Of a stretch of DNA of 35,686 nucleotides, positions 23,139-30,740 are shown piece after piece. The notes under the pieces were generated by a model. That model was not told the origin of the DNA. It ran no database searches and saw only the letters and a program-made list of their open reading frames with translations. Origin of the DNA: JBDKVA01 sp039679375 (GTDB lineage: Bacteria; Bacillota; Clostridia; Acetivibrionales; DTU013); contig JBDKVA010000044.1 of the NCBI GenBank assembly GCA_039679375.1, positions 1 to 35,686 on the forward strand. The letters are read 5' to 3'. Numbering within the stretch: the first letter of the stretch is position 1; every line of letters starts with the position of its first letter. The translations under genes were made by a program, and so were the position numbers.

Positions 23139-25130
23139 CTAATACAGGCCGCTTGATTCGCCCGACCTGAAAAAGTCATACAATTTCTCCGCCGCAGCCC
23201 TGCTGATCCCTTCTACAGCCTGCAGATCATCGACGCCGGCCTGGCGTATCCTGCTGATCGAGCCAAAATGCCTGAGAAGCGCCTTTTTACGTTTCGGGCC
23301 GATACCCTCGACCTCATCGAGGATCGATCCGGAATATCTCTTTGATCTCAGTTTTCTGTTGTATTCCAGGGCAAAACGGTGCGCTTCATCCTGTACGGAC
23401 GTCACAAATCTCAGCACTGTGAGATTATTCGCTAAATCGATTTCCCTGTCCGGTAATACAAGTCCCCTGGTGCGGTGCCTGTCATCTTTGACCATGCCGC
23501 ATACCGGGACTGTGACACGAAGCTCGTCAAGCACCTGTTTTACGGCATTTACATGTCCCAGACCGCCGTCGAGCATGATCAGATCGGGCAGGCTTGCGAA
23601 GCGGGCCGTACTCACTCCCGGCTTATGCATCTCTCCACCTGGAACAGAAAAACCTTTCAGCCGTGTCTCATCCGGTGCCTCTCCCCCTTGGGCATCCCGC
23701 TGCTGATCCCGATACGCTTTTCCGCTGCCGACTCCGCCTTTGCCGCCGCTATCCCTCTCCTGCTCTGCATGCCGGAACCTTCTGCTCAAAGTTTCCTGCA
23801 TGCTGGCGTAATCATTCTGAATGTCGGTAGAGCGTATCTTGAACCTCCTGTATTCCTTTTTAGCAGGAAGTCCCTGCTCGAAAACCACCATGGATGCTAC
23901 GATCTCAGTCGCACCGGTATTGGAAATATCATATGCCTCCAGCCTTTTTGGCGCCACGGGCAGCCCGAGTACATCCGCCATGCCCTGCAAGCCTTCCTTT
24001 ACCGGCCCTCCCCCAGCCATTTTCTCATGACAACGGTTCAGCTCGATTTGGGCATTCTGTGACACCATTTCCACCATATGCAGTTTTTCGCCCCTTTTTG
24101 GAACTCTGATATGAACTCTCCCGCCTCTTCTGGAGCTTAGCCACTCCTCGATAACATCCTTTTCATCAAAATCAGTTTCCAATACAACGACAGGCGGCAC
24201 CATTGCGGCCGTACTGTAAAACTGCTTAAGGAAGGAGGAAGCCAGTTCCTTCGTTTCCCCTTCTCCCGTACCTTCAATAATGTAGAACTCCCTTCCAAGC
24301 AGTTTTCCGCCCCTTATAAAAAATACCTGGACGCAGGTATCTGTTTTGCTTGATGCAAATCCCACAATGTCCTGATCTGAGCCTTCGACGGTCAATACCT
24401 TCTGCTCCTCCGAAATATGCCTCAGGCTGTTCAGCTTGTCCCGGATGGATGCGGCTTTCTCAAAATCCAGCCTGTCCGCTGCTTCCTGCATATTTTTTTC
24501 AAGCTTTGAAACGATGATATCCTGTCTGCCGTCCAGGAATGAGCAGATATCCTTCATGACGTTCCGGTATTCTTCCCTGTCTACATTGCCAAGGCAGGGA
24601 CCAAGGCACTGCCTGATGTGATAATTCAGACAAGGCCTTCCTTTTCCTATATCCCTCGGCAGCACCTTCTTGCAGGACTTTACGGGAAATATTTTTTTGA
24701 TCAGGTTCATGGTCTCACGGACTGAAAACACATTGGAATAAGGGCCAAAATATCTGGCGCCATCCTTATAAGCCTGCCGGGTCATTAGAATGCGGGGGTA
24801 ATCCTCATTCATCGTTACCTTGATATAGGGATAGTTTTTATCATCCTTCAAAAGGATGTTGAATTTGGGTTTATGCTTTTTTATGAGATTACACTCAAGT
24901 ATAAGCGCCTCAAGCTCCGTATCGGTGACGATGTATTCAAATTCGCTGATCTTTGCCACCATGGCGGTAACCTTCGGCGTATGTGCCGCTGATGATTGAA
25001 AATACTGTCTTACCCTGTTTTTCAGGACCACGGCTTTGCCAACATAGATAATGGCGCCGTTTTCATCTTTCATAATATAAACGCCCGGTTTATCGGGCAG
25101 TTCTTTAAGCTCTTCCTGTATGTCGAACAT
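23139..25130 (-). CDS. uvrC: excinuclease ABC subunit UvrC
   Basis: UvrC makes both cuts in nucleotide excision repair. The GIY-YIG nuclease is at residues about 12-90 (DKPGVYIMKDENGAIIYVGKA), followed by the Cys-rich CLNYHIRQCLGPC-type segment, UVR domain (KNMQEAADRLDFEKAASIRD), an RNase H-like domain with LPDLIMLDGGLGHV, and C-terminal helix-hairpin-helix repeats (EVEGIGPKRKKALLRHFG). At 663 aa it is about 50 longer than usual. The extra Gly/Arg/Glu-rich linker lies at about residues 455-512, just before the RNase H-like domain. It follows the Crh-like gene by 3 bases, so the two are probably co-transcribed. Confidence 0.96.
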   Translation of the reverse strand: MFDIQEELKELPDKPGVYIMKDENGAIIYVGKAVVLKNRVRQYFQSSAAHTPKVTAMVAKISEFEYIVTDTELEALILECNLIKKHKPKFNILLKDDKNYPYIKVTMNEDYPRILMTRQAYKDGARYFGPYSNVFSVRETMNLIKKIFPVKSCKKVLPRDIGKGRPCLNYHIRQCLGPCLGNVDREEYRNVMKDICSFLDGRQDIIVSKLEKNMQEAADRLDFEKAASIRDKLNSLRHISEEQKVLTVEGSDQDIVGFASSKTDTCVQVFFIRGGKLLGREFYIIEGTGEGETKELASSFLKQFYSTAAMVPPVVVLETDFDEKDVIEEWLSSRRGGRVHIRVPKRGEKLHMVEMVSQNAQIELNRCHEKMAGGGPVKEGLQGMADVLGLPVAPKRLEAYDISNTGATEIVASMVVFEQGLPAKKEYRRFKIRSTDIQNDYASMQETLSRRFRHAEQERDSGGKGGVGSGKAYRDQQRDAQGGEAPDETRLKGFSVPGGEMHKPGVSTARFASLPDLIMLDGGLGHVNAVKQVLDELRVTVPVCGMVKDDRHRTRGLVLPDREIDLANNLTVLRFVTSVQDEAHRFALEYNRKLRSKRYSGSILDEVEGIGPKRKKALLRHFGSISRIRQAGVDDLQAVEGISRAAAEKLYDFFRSGESSGLY

Positions 25131-25133
25131 GCT

Positions 25134-25403
25134 CTAATTAATCTCACCCATATCTGAAACAAGATATTTCTGCAATTCCGCGGCCGCTTCCGCCTCATCC
25201 TCGCCTTCTATCGTAACAGAAAGCTTCGTACCCGATCCAATGCCCAGCGAGAGTACTCCCAGAAGACTCTTCGCATTCGCTTTTCTCTCATCCTTTGAAA
25301 TCCATATGCTGGATTTATAATTTGAAGCCTTCTGAATAAATATGGCTGCTGATTTAGACTGAAGGCCCGACGAACTTTTGATCACGATTTCCTTTACTAT
25401 CAT
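25134..25403 (-). CDS. HPr-family protein without the phospho-His (Crh-like)
   Basis: The HPr fold is clear, but the site that in HPr reads GLHARPA is GLQSKSA (residues 13-19): Gln replaces the His phosphorylated by enzyme I. The regulatory Ser is kept in NAKSLLGVLSLGI. This is the pattern of Crh, which works only as a CcpA co-regulator after HPr kinase acts on the Ser. The ATG at 25403 with GGAGG 6 bases upstream is preferred to one 21 codons earlier, giving 89 aa. uvrC follows by 3 bases. No HPr kinase gene is in the window, so the Crh role is inference. Confidence 0.85.
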   Translation of the reverse strand: MIVKEIVIKSSSGLQSKSAAIFIQKASNYKSSIWISKDERKANAKSLLGVLSLGIGSGTKLSVTIEGEDEAEAAAELQKYLVSDMGEIN

Positions 25404-25532
25404 TTTCAACCTCCACACTATTATGTTACTCCCTTTAAATACACGGCTCTTTCTCTCTTGCTTCATTATAACAGAAAGAATACCAATTGAACAGAATGAA
25501 CTTGTTATTGCCTGAATTTATATACAGCATTG

Positions 25533-26522
25533 CTATTCCCTCTCCAGGATGTGTATGCTGACTGTTTTCTTTCCCACATAAGCTCTGATCATAATGGGTT
25601 TTTGCCTGTTGTTGATAAATTTAAAATCCGCCCCTTTATATGTCACTGTAGCATCCTTTCCTTTTGGGACGTAGTGTACGTCATCCGAATGCTCATGCCG
25701 TTCGGATACCTTAAGTCCGCATCTCAGCACTGCATTGTAAACGGTTGTCGACAGCTGGCAAACGCCCCCGCCGGGTGCTTTTTTGTGTTCAGGTCCCTTT
25801 AGCGTCTTGACGATGACCGTTGCATCCTTGTAACCCATTTTTTTGGATTTGCTTCCGGTCCTATTATTAAACGAAAACTCTTCGCCCGGCAGTACGATCG
25901 CATAATCCAGTTTTTTTGCCGCCAGACGTATGTTATACACGCGCGGCTTGCTCCTATCCAGCATCGTTGTAGAGCATTTCGCCAATGTTTTTATTTCGCC
26001 TTTTAATTGAGCCTCTGTCACCTTCGGCTTTAAAACGGTATATGAAATTTTAACCTGTTCTCCTGTTTTTGCGGAAAGTACAGCTTTTTTTATAATATCA
26101 ATATTGAGTGCCCTTCCGTCTTTTCCCTTCATGACCGTCCAGGTCTTATCATTCAGATATGCATCCTGTGCGTCAATATCTGTTTTTGAAGCAATGTCCT
26201 CCAGTTTGGAGTCGAGCTGTGTTTCGGACAACCCTCCGATATTTTCCTTGCCAAGATGCACATTACTTGCTACAGTCCTTATCGGCTCCGAATAACTGTT
26301 GCGCTGAGGCGTACCGGCTTCTGAAGGCACATTCTCAGACTTTGGAACTTGCTCTTCATACTCCTGCTGCTTAAGTACCGTGGATTGATCCGCCGTAGTT
26401 CGAATTGTATTTTCCATCATCTGAGCAGAGTAGTTTTGACTGCTGTTTCCAGCTTCAGAACCGCAGCCTGAAAATGCAACAGCCACTATAAGAAAATAAA
26501 CGGCACAAAAAAATAGCTTCAC
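25533..26522 (-). CDS. VanW-family lipoprotein
   Basis: The N-terminus is a lipoprotein signal with lipobox AFSGC (Cys20), so it is likely anchored outside the membrane. Residues about 25-90 are a polar linker. A middle domain (about 90-175) resembles the peptidoglycan-binding region seen before VanW domains. The VanW core follows with LPGEEFSFNNRTG, KKAPGGGVCQLSTTVYNAVLR and FINNRQKPIMIRAYV. VanW lies in some vancomycin-resistance clusters, but its role is unknown; a cell-wall function is inferred. The start is GTG with AGGTGG 4 bases upstream, inside a hairpin that could hide it. Confidence 0.88.
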   Translation of the reverse strand: MKLFFCAVYFLIVAVAFSGCGSEAGNSSQNYSAQMMENTIRTTADQSTVLKQQEYEEQVPKSENVPSEAGTPQRNSYSEPIRTVASNVHLGKENIGGLSETQLDSKLEDIASKTDIDAQDAYLNDKTWTVMKGKDGRALNIDIIKKAVLSAKTGEQVKISYTVLKPKVTEAQLKGEIKTLAKCSTTMLDRSKPRVYNIRLAAKKLDYAIVLPGEEFSFNNRTGSKSKKMGYKDATVIVKTLKGPEHKKAPGGGVCQLSTTVYNAVLRCGLKVSERHEHSDDVHYVPKGKDATVTYKGADFKFINNRQKPIMIRAYVGKKTVSIHILERE

Positions 26523-26572
26523 ATAACCACCTCAATATAATTTTAATCTTTATTATTATGAGGTGTTATGTG
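26520..26572 (-). promoter_or_regulatory. hairpin covering the ribosome site and start of the VanW gene
   Basis: On the minus strand CACATAACACCTCA (26559-26572) is complementary to TGAGGTGGTTATGTG (26520-26534) with one bulged base and a 24-base AT-rich loop. The second arm contains the AGGTGG ribosome site and the GTG start, so in RNA it would block translation. Confidence 0.6.
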
Positions 26573-26609
26573 AATCGCTATCCCTTGTTTTTTTTTCATT
26601 AATATGAAT

Positions 26610-26642
26610 TTATTTTTTAATTATTTTTTAATTATTTTTTAC
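26610..26642. repeat. three 11-bp tandem TTATTTTTTAA units
   Basis: Units begin at 26610, 26621 and 26632; the last differs in one base and includes the stop codon and last two Lys codons of the bactofilin-like gene. It could be a slippage product. Confidence 0.7.
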
Positions 26643-27528
26643 TGCTTATATAACGCTCTTCTATATGGATACCAAGGCCCATCGAAAGGACAAGGAATCC
26701 AAACGCTCCCGTAAGCCCGAATCCGAGCAAAGGATCCTGCTGTGCTACAAGAAAGATAATCAGCAGCTTGACAAGCGTTATGGAAATGAGCCCTGTTATA
26801 AACTCCATATAAATGCTGTTTGAAGTACTGAACTTTTTTAAGATCAGTCTTCCCAGGTACATACTTGCCGTAATGGTTGAAAGCAGCAGAACCACGATAT
26901 ACATAACCGGCGCAATAAGCGTCACAAGCAAGAGAAGGAACAGTATTGTAGCAGCCAGTAATGAGAGAATGCCCAATATCAGCTTTCTTCCTGTATTCCT
27001 TTCAATACTTTTTGACATACTCGTGTACTGTTCTCTTGCAATCGTCAGAATCAGCAATCCTACGATCAAAACAGCCAGTGTAAACAATATCATGATTGCC
27101 AGCCTGAAATAAAGCAGAGCGCCTATGTCCAGGTTCATCGACTCCCCAAGGATCCTGACCTCATGGCCAAGCACCCTGGCGCCGCCCGTTTTGCTTAACG
27201 AGCCTATTGTGATGACGTCGCCATTGACAATTGCATTCTTATTCAGGATCGTATTCCCGAATAAGGTCACCACCTGTCCGGATATTTGCGAATCGACCGT
27301 AACATCGCCAAAAACAGCAATAACCTGTCCGCTGACTCTGCTATCCACCGAAATATCTCCCAGTACGGTAACTACATTTCCGTTGACCGGATCTTTAACA
27401 TCAACATCGTCAAAAATACTTATCTTATCTCCGTTTTCCGACGAGATAAATACGCCCTGGCCTGCGGCCGGCAGTGTATTCAACATTAAGACGGCAATTA
27501 TGGCAAGCAGTGAGACCAGTTTTTTCAT
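26632..27528 (-). CDS. exported bactofilin-like repeat protein with membrane domain
   Basis: The protein has a signal peptide (residues 1-23). A short beta-helix-like repeat domain follows (about 45-130) with repeating NGNVVTVLGDISVDS, SGQVIAVFGDVTVDS and SGQVVTLFGN units of about 18 residues, as in polymer-forming bactofilins. Four or five membrane segments follow (about 138-165, 185-235, 240-262, 268-290). Because of the signal peptide the repeat part should face outward, unlike classic cytoplasmic bactofilins. Its ATG overlaps the stop of the anti-sigma gene by four bases, so it belongs to the sigma operon. It may sense or respond to envelope stress; this is inference. Confidence 0.75.
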   Translation of the reverse strand: MKKLVSLLAIIAVLMLNTLPAAGQGVFISSENGDKISIFDDVDVKDPVNGNVVTVLGDISVDSRVSGQVIAVFGDVTVDSQISGQVVTLFGNTILNKNAIVNGDVITIGSLSKTGGARVLGHEVRILGESMNLDIGALLYFRLAIMILFTLAVLIVGLLILTIAREQYTSMSKSIERNTGRKLILGILSLLAATILFLLLLVTLIAPVMYIVVLLLSTITASMYLGRLILKKFSTSNSIYMEFITGLISITLVKLLIIFLVAQQDPLLGFGLTGAFGFLVLSMGLGIHIEERYISSKK

Positions 27529-28103
27529 TTTGCTTCCCCTCCGCTTTGCGTACCGATATAGTTCAATAGTCTTTGTATTGCAAAAAGCAGGACGACCAGA
27601 GCCAGAAAGACGTAATAATATGTCTTGAATATGGAAACAGCGACATCAACGACTACCCAAAGCGCTCCGCCGATCACCCTGAAAATATCATGTACAACCC
27701 CTAATACTGCCGATGTGGCGCTCGAGAAGGATCTGAAATATTCTCCTATTTGTTTAAAGGCGCTTAACACACTGACCTGTTTCAGGTCGGCAACAAATAT
27801 GAGTAACAGTACTATGGAAAGAAGTGTAGCCGCATTGTAAATCAGTACGAGCCATCTTGTATTCTTCTCACTCCGCTTCTCTTCTATGATAGCTACCTTT
27901 TCCATGACCATGGCTTCAAAGTTGGACGGAGGTTCTATATCCGGCTGTTCTTCAAGTGATGCGAATATGTTTTCCATGCAGCTGAATTCAACACTGCAGC
28001 TTTTACAGGTTTTTAAATGCTGGCGGAACTGAACTTCTTCCATATCATTCAGTTCCCCGTCAAAATATTTCATCATATGGTCTTTTGATAAATTACAGTT
28101 CAT
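27525..28103 (-). CDS. anti-sigma factor with zinc-binding ZAS domain
   Basis: The N-terminus carries the zinc anti-sigma motif HLKTCKSC (His29, Cys33, Cys36) after the helical KYFDGELNDMEEVQF, the part that holds ECF sigma factors. A membrane segment is at about residues 84-107, and a second hydrophobic region at about 145-182 (VVDVAVSIFKTYYYVFLALVVLLFAI). It overlaps the sigma gene by four bases and the bactofilin-like gene by four, indicating tight coupling. Release could be by proteolysis or by the neighbouring membrane protein; neither is shown. Confidence 0.88.
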   Translation of the reverse strand: MNCNLSKDHMMKYFDGELNDMEEVQFRQHLKTCKSCSVEFSCMENIFASLEEQPDIEPPSNFEAMVMEKVAIIEEKRSEKNTRWLVLIYNAATLLSIVLLLIFVADLKQVSVLSAFKQIGEYFRSFSSATSAVLGVVHDIFRVIGGALWVVVDVAVSIFKTYYYVFLALVVLLFAIQRLLNYIGTQSGGEAK

Positions 28104-28654
28104 AATACCTCCTCCTTTCTATCCGGCATCAGCGCTTCCCTCAACATAAGCCTTGCTCTGTAAAGCCTGTTTTTTATAATTGTCATCGATTCACCCGTCA
28201 CTTTCATCATCTCTTCGTAGGATAAACCATTTTGATGGAAGAGAATGATCGGTATTCTGTATTTTTCGGGTAATGCCTGTATTGCCTTTCTGATCCTCTC
28301 GGACCGCTCTTTTTGAAGGTAGCTGGCTTCCGGTGTATCAATGCCGTTTGAAAGATCCTCGATCTCTTCGATCGGCATTGAATCCACCTTTTTCTTTCGA
28401 TGAATGTCAAGACAGAGGTTTGTCGCTATCCTTACAGCCCAGGTAGAGAACTTGTATTCAGGATTGTACCGGTCCAGAGCTTTGTAAATCCTGATGAATA
28501 CCTCCTGGGAGATATCGCTGACCTCCTCTTTGTCATTTATCATATTATAAACAACACTAAATATCAACTTTTTGTAACGGGTCACAAGCTCTTCAAAATA
28601 CTCCTGCCGCCCTGATAAACACTTTTGTATAAGTTCGTAGTCGGTCAGCTCCAA
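28100..28654 (-). CDS. ECF-type RNA polymerase sigma factor
   Basis: This two-domain sigma-70 factor of the RpoE type has region 2 in SDISQEVFIRIYKALDRY with KFSTWAVRIATNLCLDIHRKKK (residues about 44-85) and region 4 in LPEKYRIPIILFHQNGLSYEEMMKVTG...IKNRLYRARLMLREAL (about 128-178). The length of 184 is normal. It is the first gene of an overlapping three-gene operon with its anti-sigma factor and a membrane repeat protein. The visible promoter is housekeeping-like. Its regulon is unknown. Confidence 0.93.
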   Translation of the reverse strand: MELTDYELIQKCLSGRQEYFEELVTRYKKLIFSVVYNMINDKEEVSDISQEVFIRIYKALDRYNPEYKFSTWAVRIATNLCLDIHRKKKVDSMPIEEIEDLSNGIDTPEASYLQKERSERIRKAIQALPEKYRIPIILFHQNGLSYEEMMKVTGESMTIIKNRLYRARLMLREALMPDRKEEVL

Positions 28655-28680
28655 TCGGTTCTCACCACCTTGCCTATTAG

Positions 28681-28709
28681 ATTATACGATAAACTGCATT
28701 TCATGTCTT
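28681..28709 (-). promoter_or_regulatory. promoter of the ECF sigma operon
   Basis: On the minus strand AAGACA, 17 bases, TATAAT. I did not find a well-spaced ECF-type (TGAAAC...CGTA) promoter for autoregulation; TGAAAT occurs with CGTATA only 9 or 26 bases away. Confidence 0.5.
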
Positions 28710-28744
28710 ATGTAATTTCAAAAATTATGCTAAACTTGTGATGG

Positions 28745-29119
28745 ATGCTAGAAGTGAGATGTGAGAGGCGAGAGGCTTTGGTTGTTACTGATATTACACG
28801 AAATACCGTCCTGTCGGATCAATGCAGTGTTGCCGGCACATTTTTCGCAAGGTTCAGGGGCTTGCAGATGAAGAAGGATCTGCCCAAAGGCTGCGGGCTC
28901 TTAATCACACCGTGCAATTCCATCCATATGTTTTTTATGCGGTTTCCAATCGATGCGGTTTTTATTGACAGAGACAATACTATTTTATATATCGAAGAAT
29001 GCATCAAGCCGTGGAGAATTTCCAAAATGGTAAACGGTTCAAAAAGCGTTCTGGAGCTGCCCGCCGGAACAGCTTCAGCCGCAGCCGCAAAGCCGGGCGA
29101 CCTGCTGGAGTTCAGGTAA
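28745..29119 (+). CDS. DUF192 protein
   Basis: This small DUF192-family protein has the conserved FRGLQMKKDLPKGCGLLI, then IHMFFMRFPIDAVFIDRDN and CIKPW, and ends LELPAG...GDLLEF. The family has no firm function. No signal peptide is seen here, though many relatives have one. The start is unsure: ATG at 28745 has no clear ribosome site, and a TTG at 28778 follows GAGAGG. Its 3' end overlaps that of rimI by 8 bases on the opposite strand. Confidence 0.85.
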   Translation: MLEVRCERREALVVTDITRNTVLSDQCSVAGTFFARFRGLQMKKDLPKGCGLLITPCNSIHMFFMRFPIDAVFIDRDNTILYIEECIKPWRISKMVNGSKSVLELPAGTASAAAAKPGDLLEFR

Positions 29120-29561
29120 AGTACCTCCACATGATGATTGCATCCTCGTTGTTATCGGCATAATAGCCTTTGCGGAAGCCTTCTTCCGCAAAGCCGTACT
29201 TCTTATATAGCTGCTGCGCATTACAATTGCTTCTTTTGACCTCCAGCGTAAGCGCTCTGATGCTCCGCTCCCTGGCGGTGTTCAGAAGCGCTTCCATCAG
29301 CGTGCTGCCTACTCTGTTTCTGCGATATTCCGGATGTACGGCAATATTCGTGATATGACCCTCGTCGCAGATATGCCACATGCCTGCATAACCGACCACC
29401 CTGCCGGCCACCGTTGCACAGAGGTAAATGGCGCTCTTGTTCTCACAGATTTCCTGGGTTATAGACTCTCTGGACCAGGGTATTTTAAAGCTGAGGTTTT
29501 CAATGACGATGATGTCGTCAATATGTTTCTCACATGCTTTTACTATCTCTATATCTTTCAT
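29112..29561 (-). CDS. rimI: [ribosomal protein S18]-alanine N-acetyltransferase
   Basis: This GNAT acetyltransferase has the acetyl-CoA loop RRNRVGSTLMEALL (residues about 79-92), ITNIAVHPEY before it, LEVKRSNCNAQQLYKKYGF and the C-terminal YYADNNEDAIIMWR. RimI acetylates the N-terminus of S18. It is last in the amidohydrolase-tsaE-tsaB-rimI series, 5 bases after tsaB, the usual clostridial place. Confidence 0.92.
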   Translation of the reverse strand: MKDIEIVKACEKHIDDIIVIENLSFKIPWSRESITQEICENKSAIYLCATVAGRVVGYAGMWHICDEGHITNIAVHPEYRRNRVGSTLMEALLNTARERSIRALTLEVKRSNCNAQQLYKKYGFAEEGFRKGYYADNNEDAIIMWRYFT

Positions 29562-29566
29562 ATGTT

Positions 29567-30280
29567 TCAGCTGTTCCCCGTCTGCCTTCCGGCCAATTCC
29601 CTTTCTGCCTGCGACGGCCTCAAATAGAAGGGTTCCAGCTCATAACAGCTGAGTGTCTCCCCCCTGAGCGCCAGGGATAAAGCCGTCCTTGCCGCAGGCG
29701 CCGCCATTTGCTGAAGAAAATAATCCGGCATGAACAGGCAGCGATCCCCCAGTTCTATTTTAAGAAAATCCCTGTGGATTACTGCACCATCACCTGTAAA
29801 TATAACACCGGCATCCTTTTCTTCAATCTGCCTGACAAGTTCGGAAACATGCACGCCCATGTAGCCTGACAGATTTACAGCGATTCCGTTTTTAGACTTA
29901 TACAGCGCAGTATATATCTGGTTATTCCTTGCATCCAGCATCGGGCATATGATGGTGTCCTCATCCGCAGTGACGGCAGATGCCAACGCATCCAGCGAAG
30001 TGATGCCTGCCGTCGGTTTTTGCGCTGCATACGCGAGCGCTTTTATAGTCGTAACACCGATCCTAATGCCCGTGAAGGATCCCGGCCCGGTCACCGCCGC
30101 AAAAATATCCACATCGGCGGGAGTCATATTCATGCTGTCAAGAAGCTCCTTAAGCATCGGTACAAGCTTCTGGGAATGTGTTTTTCTGTCATTTATCGCA
30201 TATTCGGCAAGCAAACCCTTTTCATCTACCAGTGCAATACCTGCCACAGATGTCGACGTATCAATTGCCAATGCTTTCAT
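29567..30280 (-). CDS. tsaB: t6A biosynthesis scaffold protein TsaB
   Basis: TsaB dimerises with TsaD for t6A synthesis. The N-terminal ASKHA strand MKALAIDTSTSVAGIAL, HSQKLVPMLKELL, AAVTGPGSFTGIRIG and TTIKALAYA are characteristic. The ATG at 30280 with GGGAGG upstream is preferred to an earlier one, giving 237 aa. It overlaps the 3' end of tsaE by 20 bases. Confidence 0.94.
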   Translation of the reverse strand: MKALAIDTSTSVAGIALVDEKGLLAEYAINDRKTHSQKLVPMLKELLDSMNMTPADVDIFAAVTGPGSFTGIRIGVTTIKALAYAAQKPTAGITSLDALASAVTADEDTIICPMLDARNNQIYTALYKSKNGIAVNLSGYMGVHVSELVRQIEEKDAGVIFTGDGAVIHRDFLKIELGDRCLFMPDYFLQQMAAPAARTALSLALRGETLSCYELEPFYLRPSQAERELAGRQTGNS

Positions 30281-30740
30281 GAGCCAGCCTCCCTTCATAT
30301 TCTGCCGCCCTCTGACCGTAGAACTGCATTGTAATCAGCCTGCTGTCCGTTTTTTCAGCATCATCCTTTTCGATATGCACATCGATCCGGTCAGGCGGAA
30401 GTATTCCTTCTATCAGCTCAGCCCATTCAATGACGGTAACCCCGTTGCCCGAAATATATTCATCGTAGCCGGTCTCAAACATCTCATCGGCGCTGCTGAT
30501 CCTGTAAACGTCAAAATGGTAAAGAGGCAGTCGCCCTTCATATTCATTGATGATCGTAAAAGTAGGGCTTGTAATATAGCCGTCAATTCCAAGAGCTTTG
30601 GCAATGCCGCCCGTAAAGGCTGTCTTGCCGGTTCCAAGCTCCCCTGTCAGGCATACATTATCGCCTTTTTGCAACATCTTTCCCAGTACCTGCCCCAGTT
30701 CCACTGTCCTTTCTGCTGAACCGGCATGGAATTTCAACAT
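30261..30740 (-). CDS. tsaE: t6A biosynthesis ATPase TsaE
   Basis: TsaE binds and hydrolyses ATP to recycle the TsaB-TsaD complex. It has LTGELGTGKTAFTGG (Walker A, residues about 32-46), ITSPTFTIINEYEG, PLYHFDVYRI and VTVIEWAELI, all typical. Its start overlaps the amidohydrolase stop by 7 bases, and tsaB overlaps its end, so all are translated from one mRNA. Confidence 0.95.
   Translation of the reverse strand: MLKFHAGSAERTVELGQVLGKMLQKGDNVCLTGELGTGKTAFTGGIAKALGIDGYITSPTFTIINEYEGRLPLYHFDVYRISSADEMFETGYDEYISGNGVTVIEWAELIEGILPPDRIDVHIEKDDAEKTDSRLITMQFYGQRAAEYEGRLAHESIGN

Noticed and set aside
28655..28745. ECF-type autoregulatory promoter before the sigma gene
   Set aside because: TGAAAT and CGTATA occur, but the spacing (9 or 26) does not fit the usual 16-17.
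29949..30719. A 256-codon open frame on the plus strand opposite tsaB and tsaE
   Set aside because: It is antisense to two clear genes, with no ribosome site or family features.
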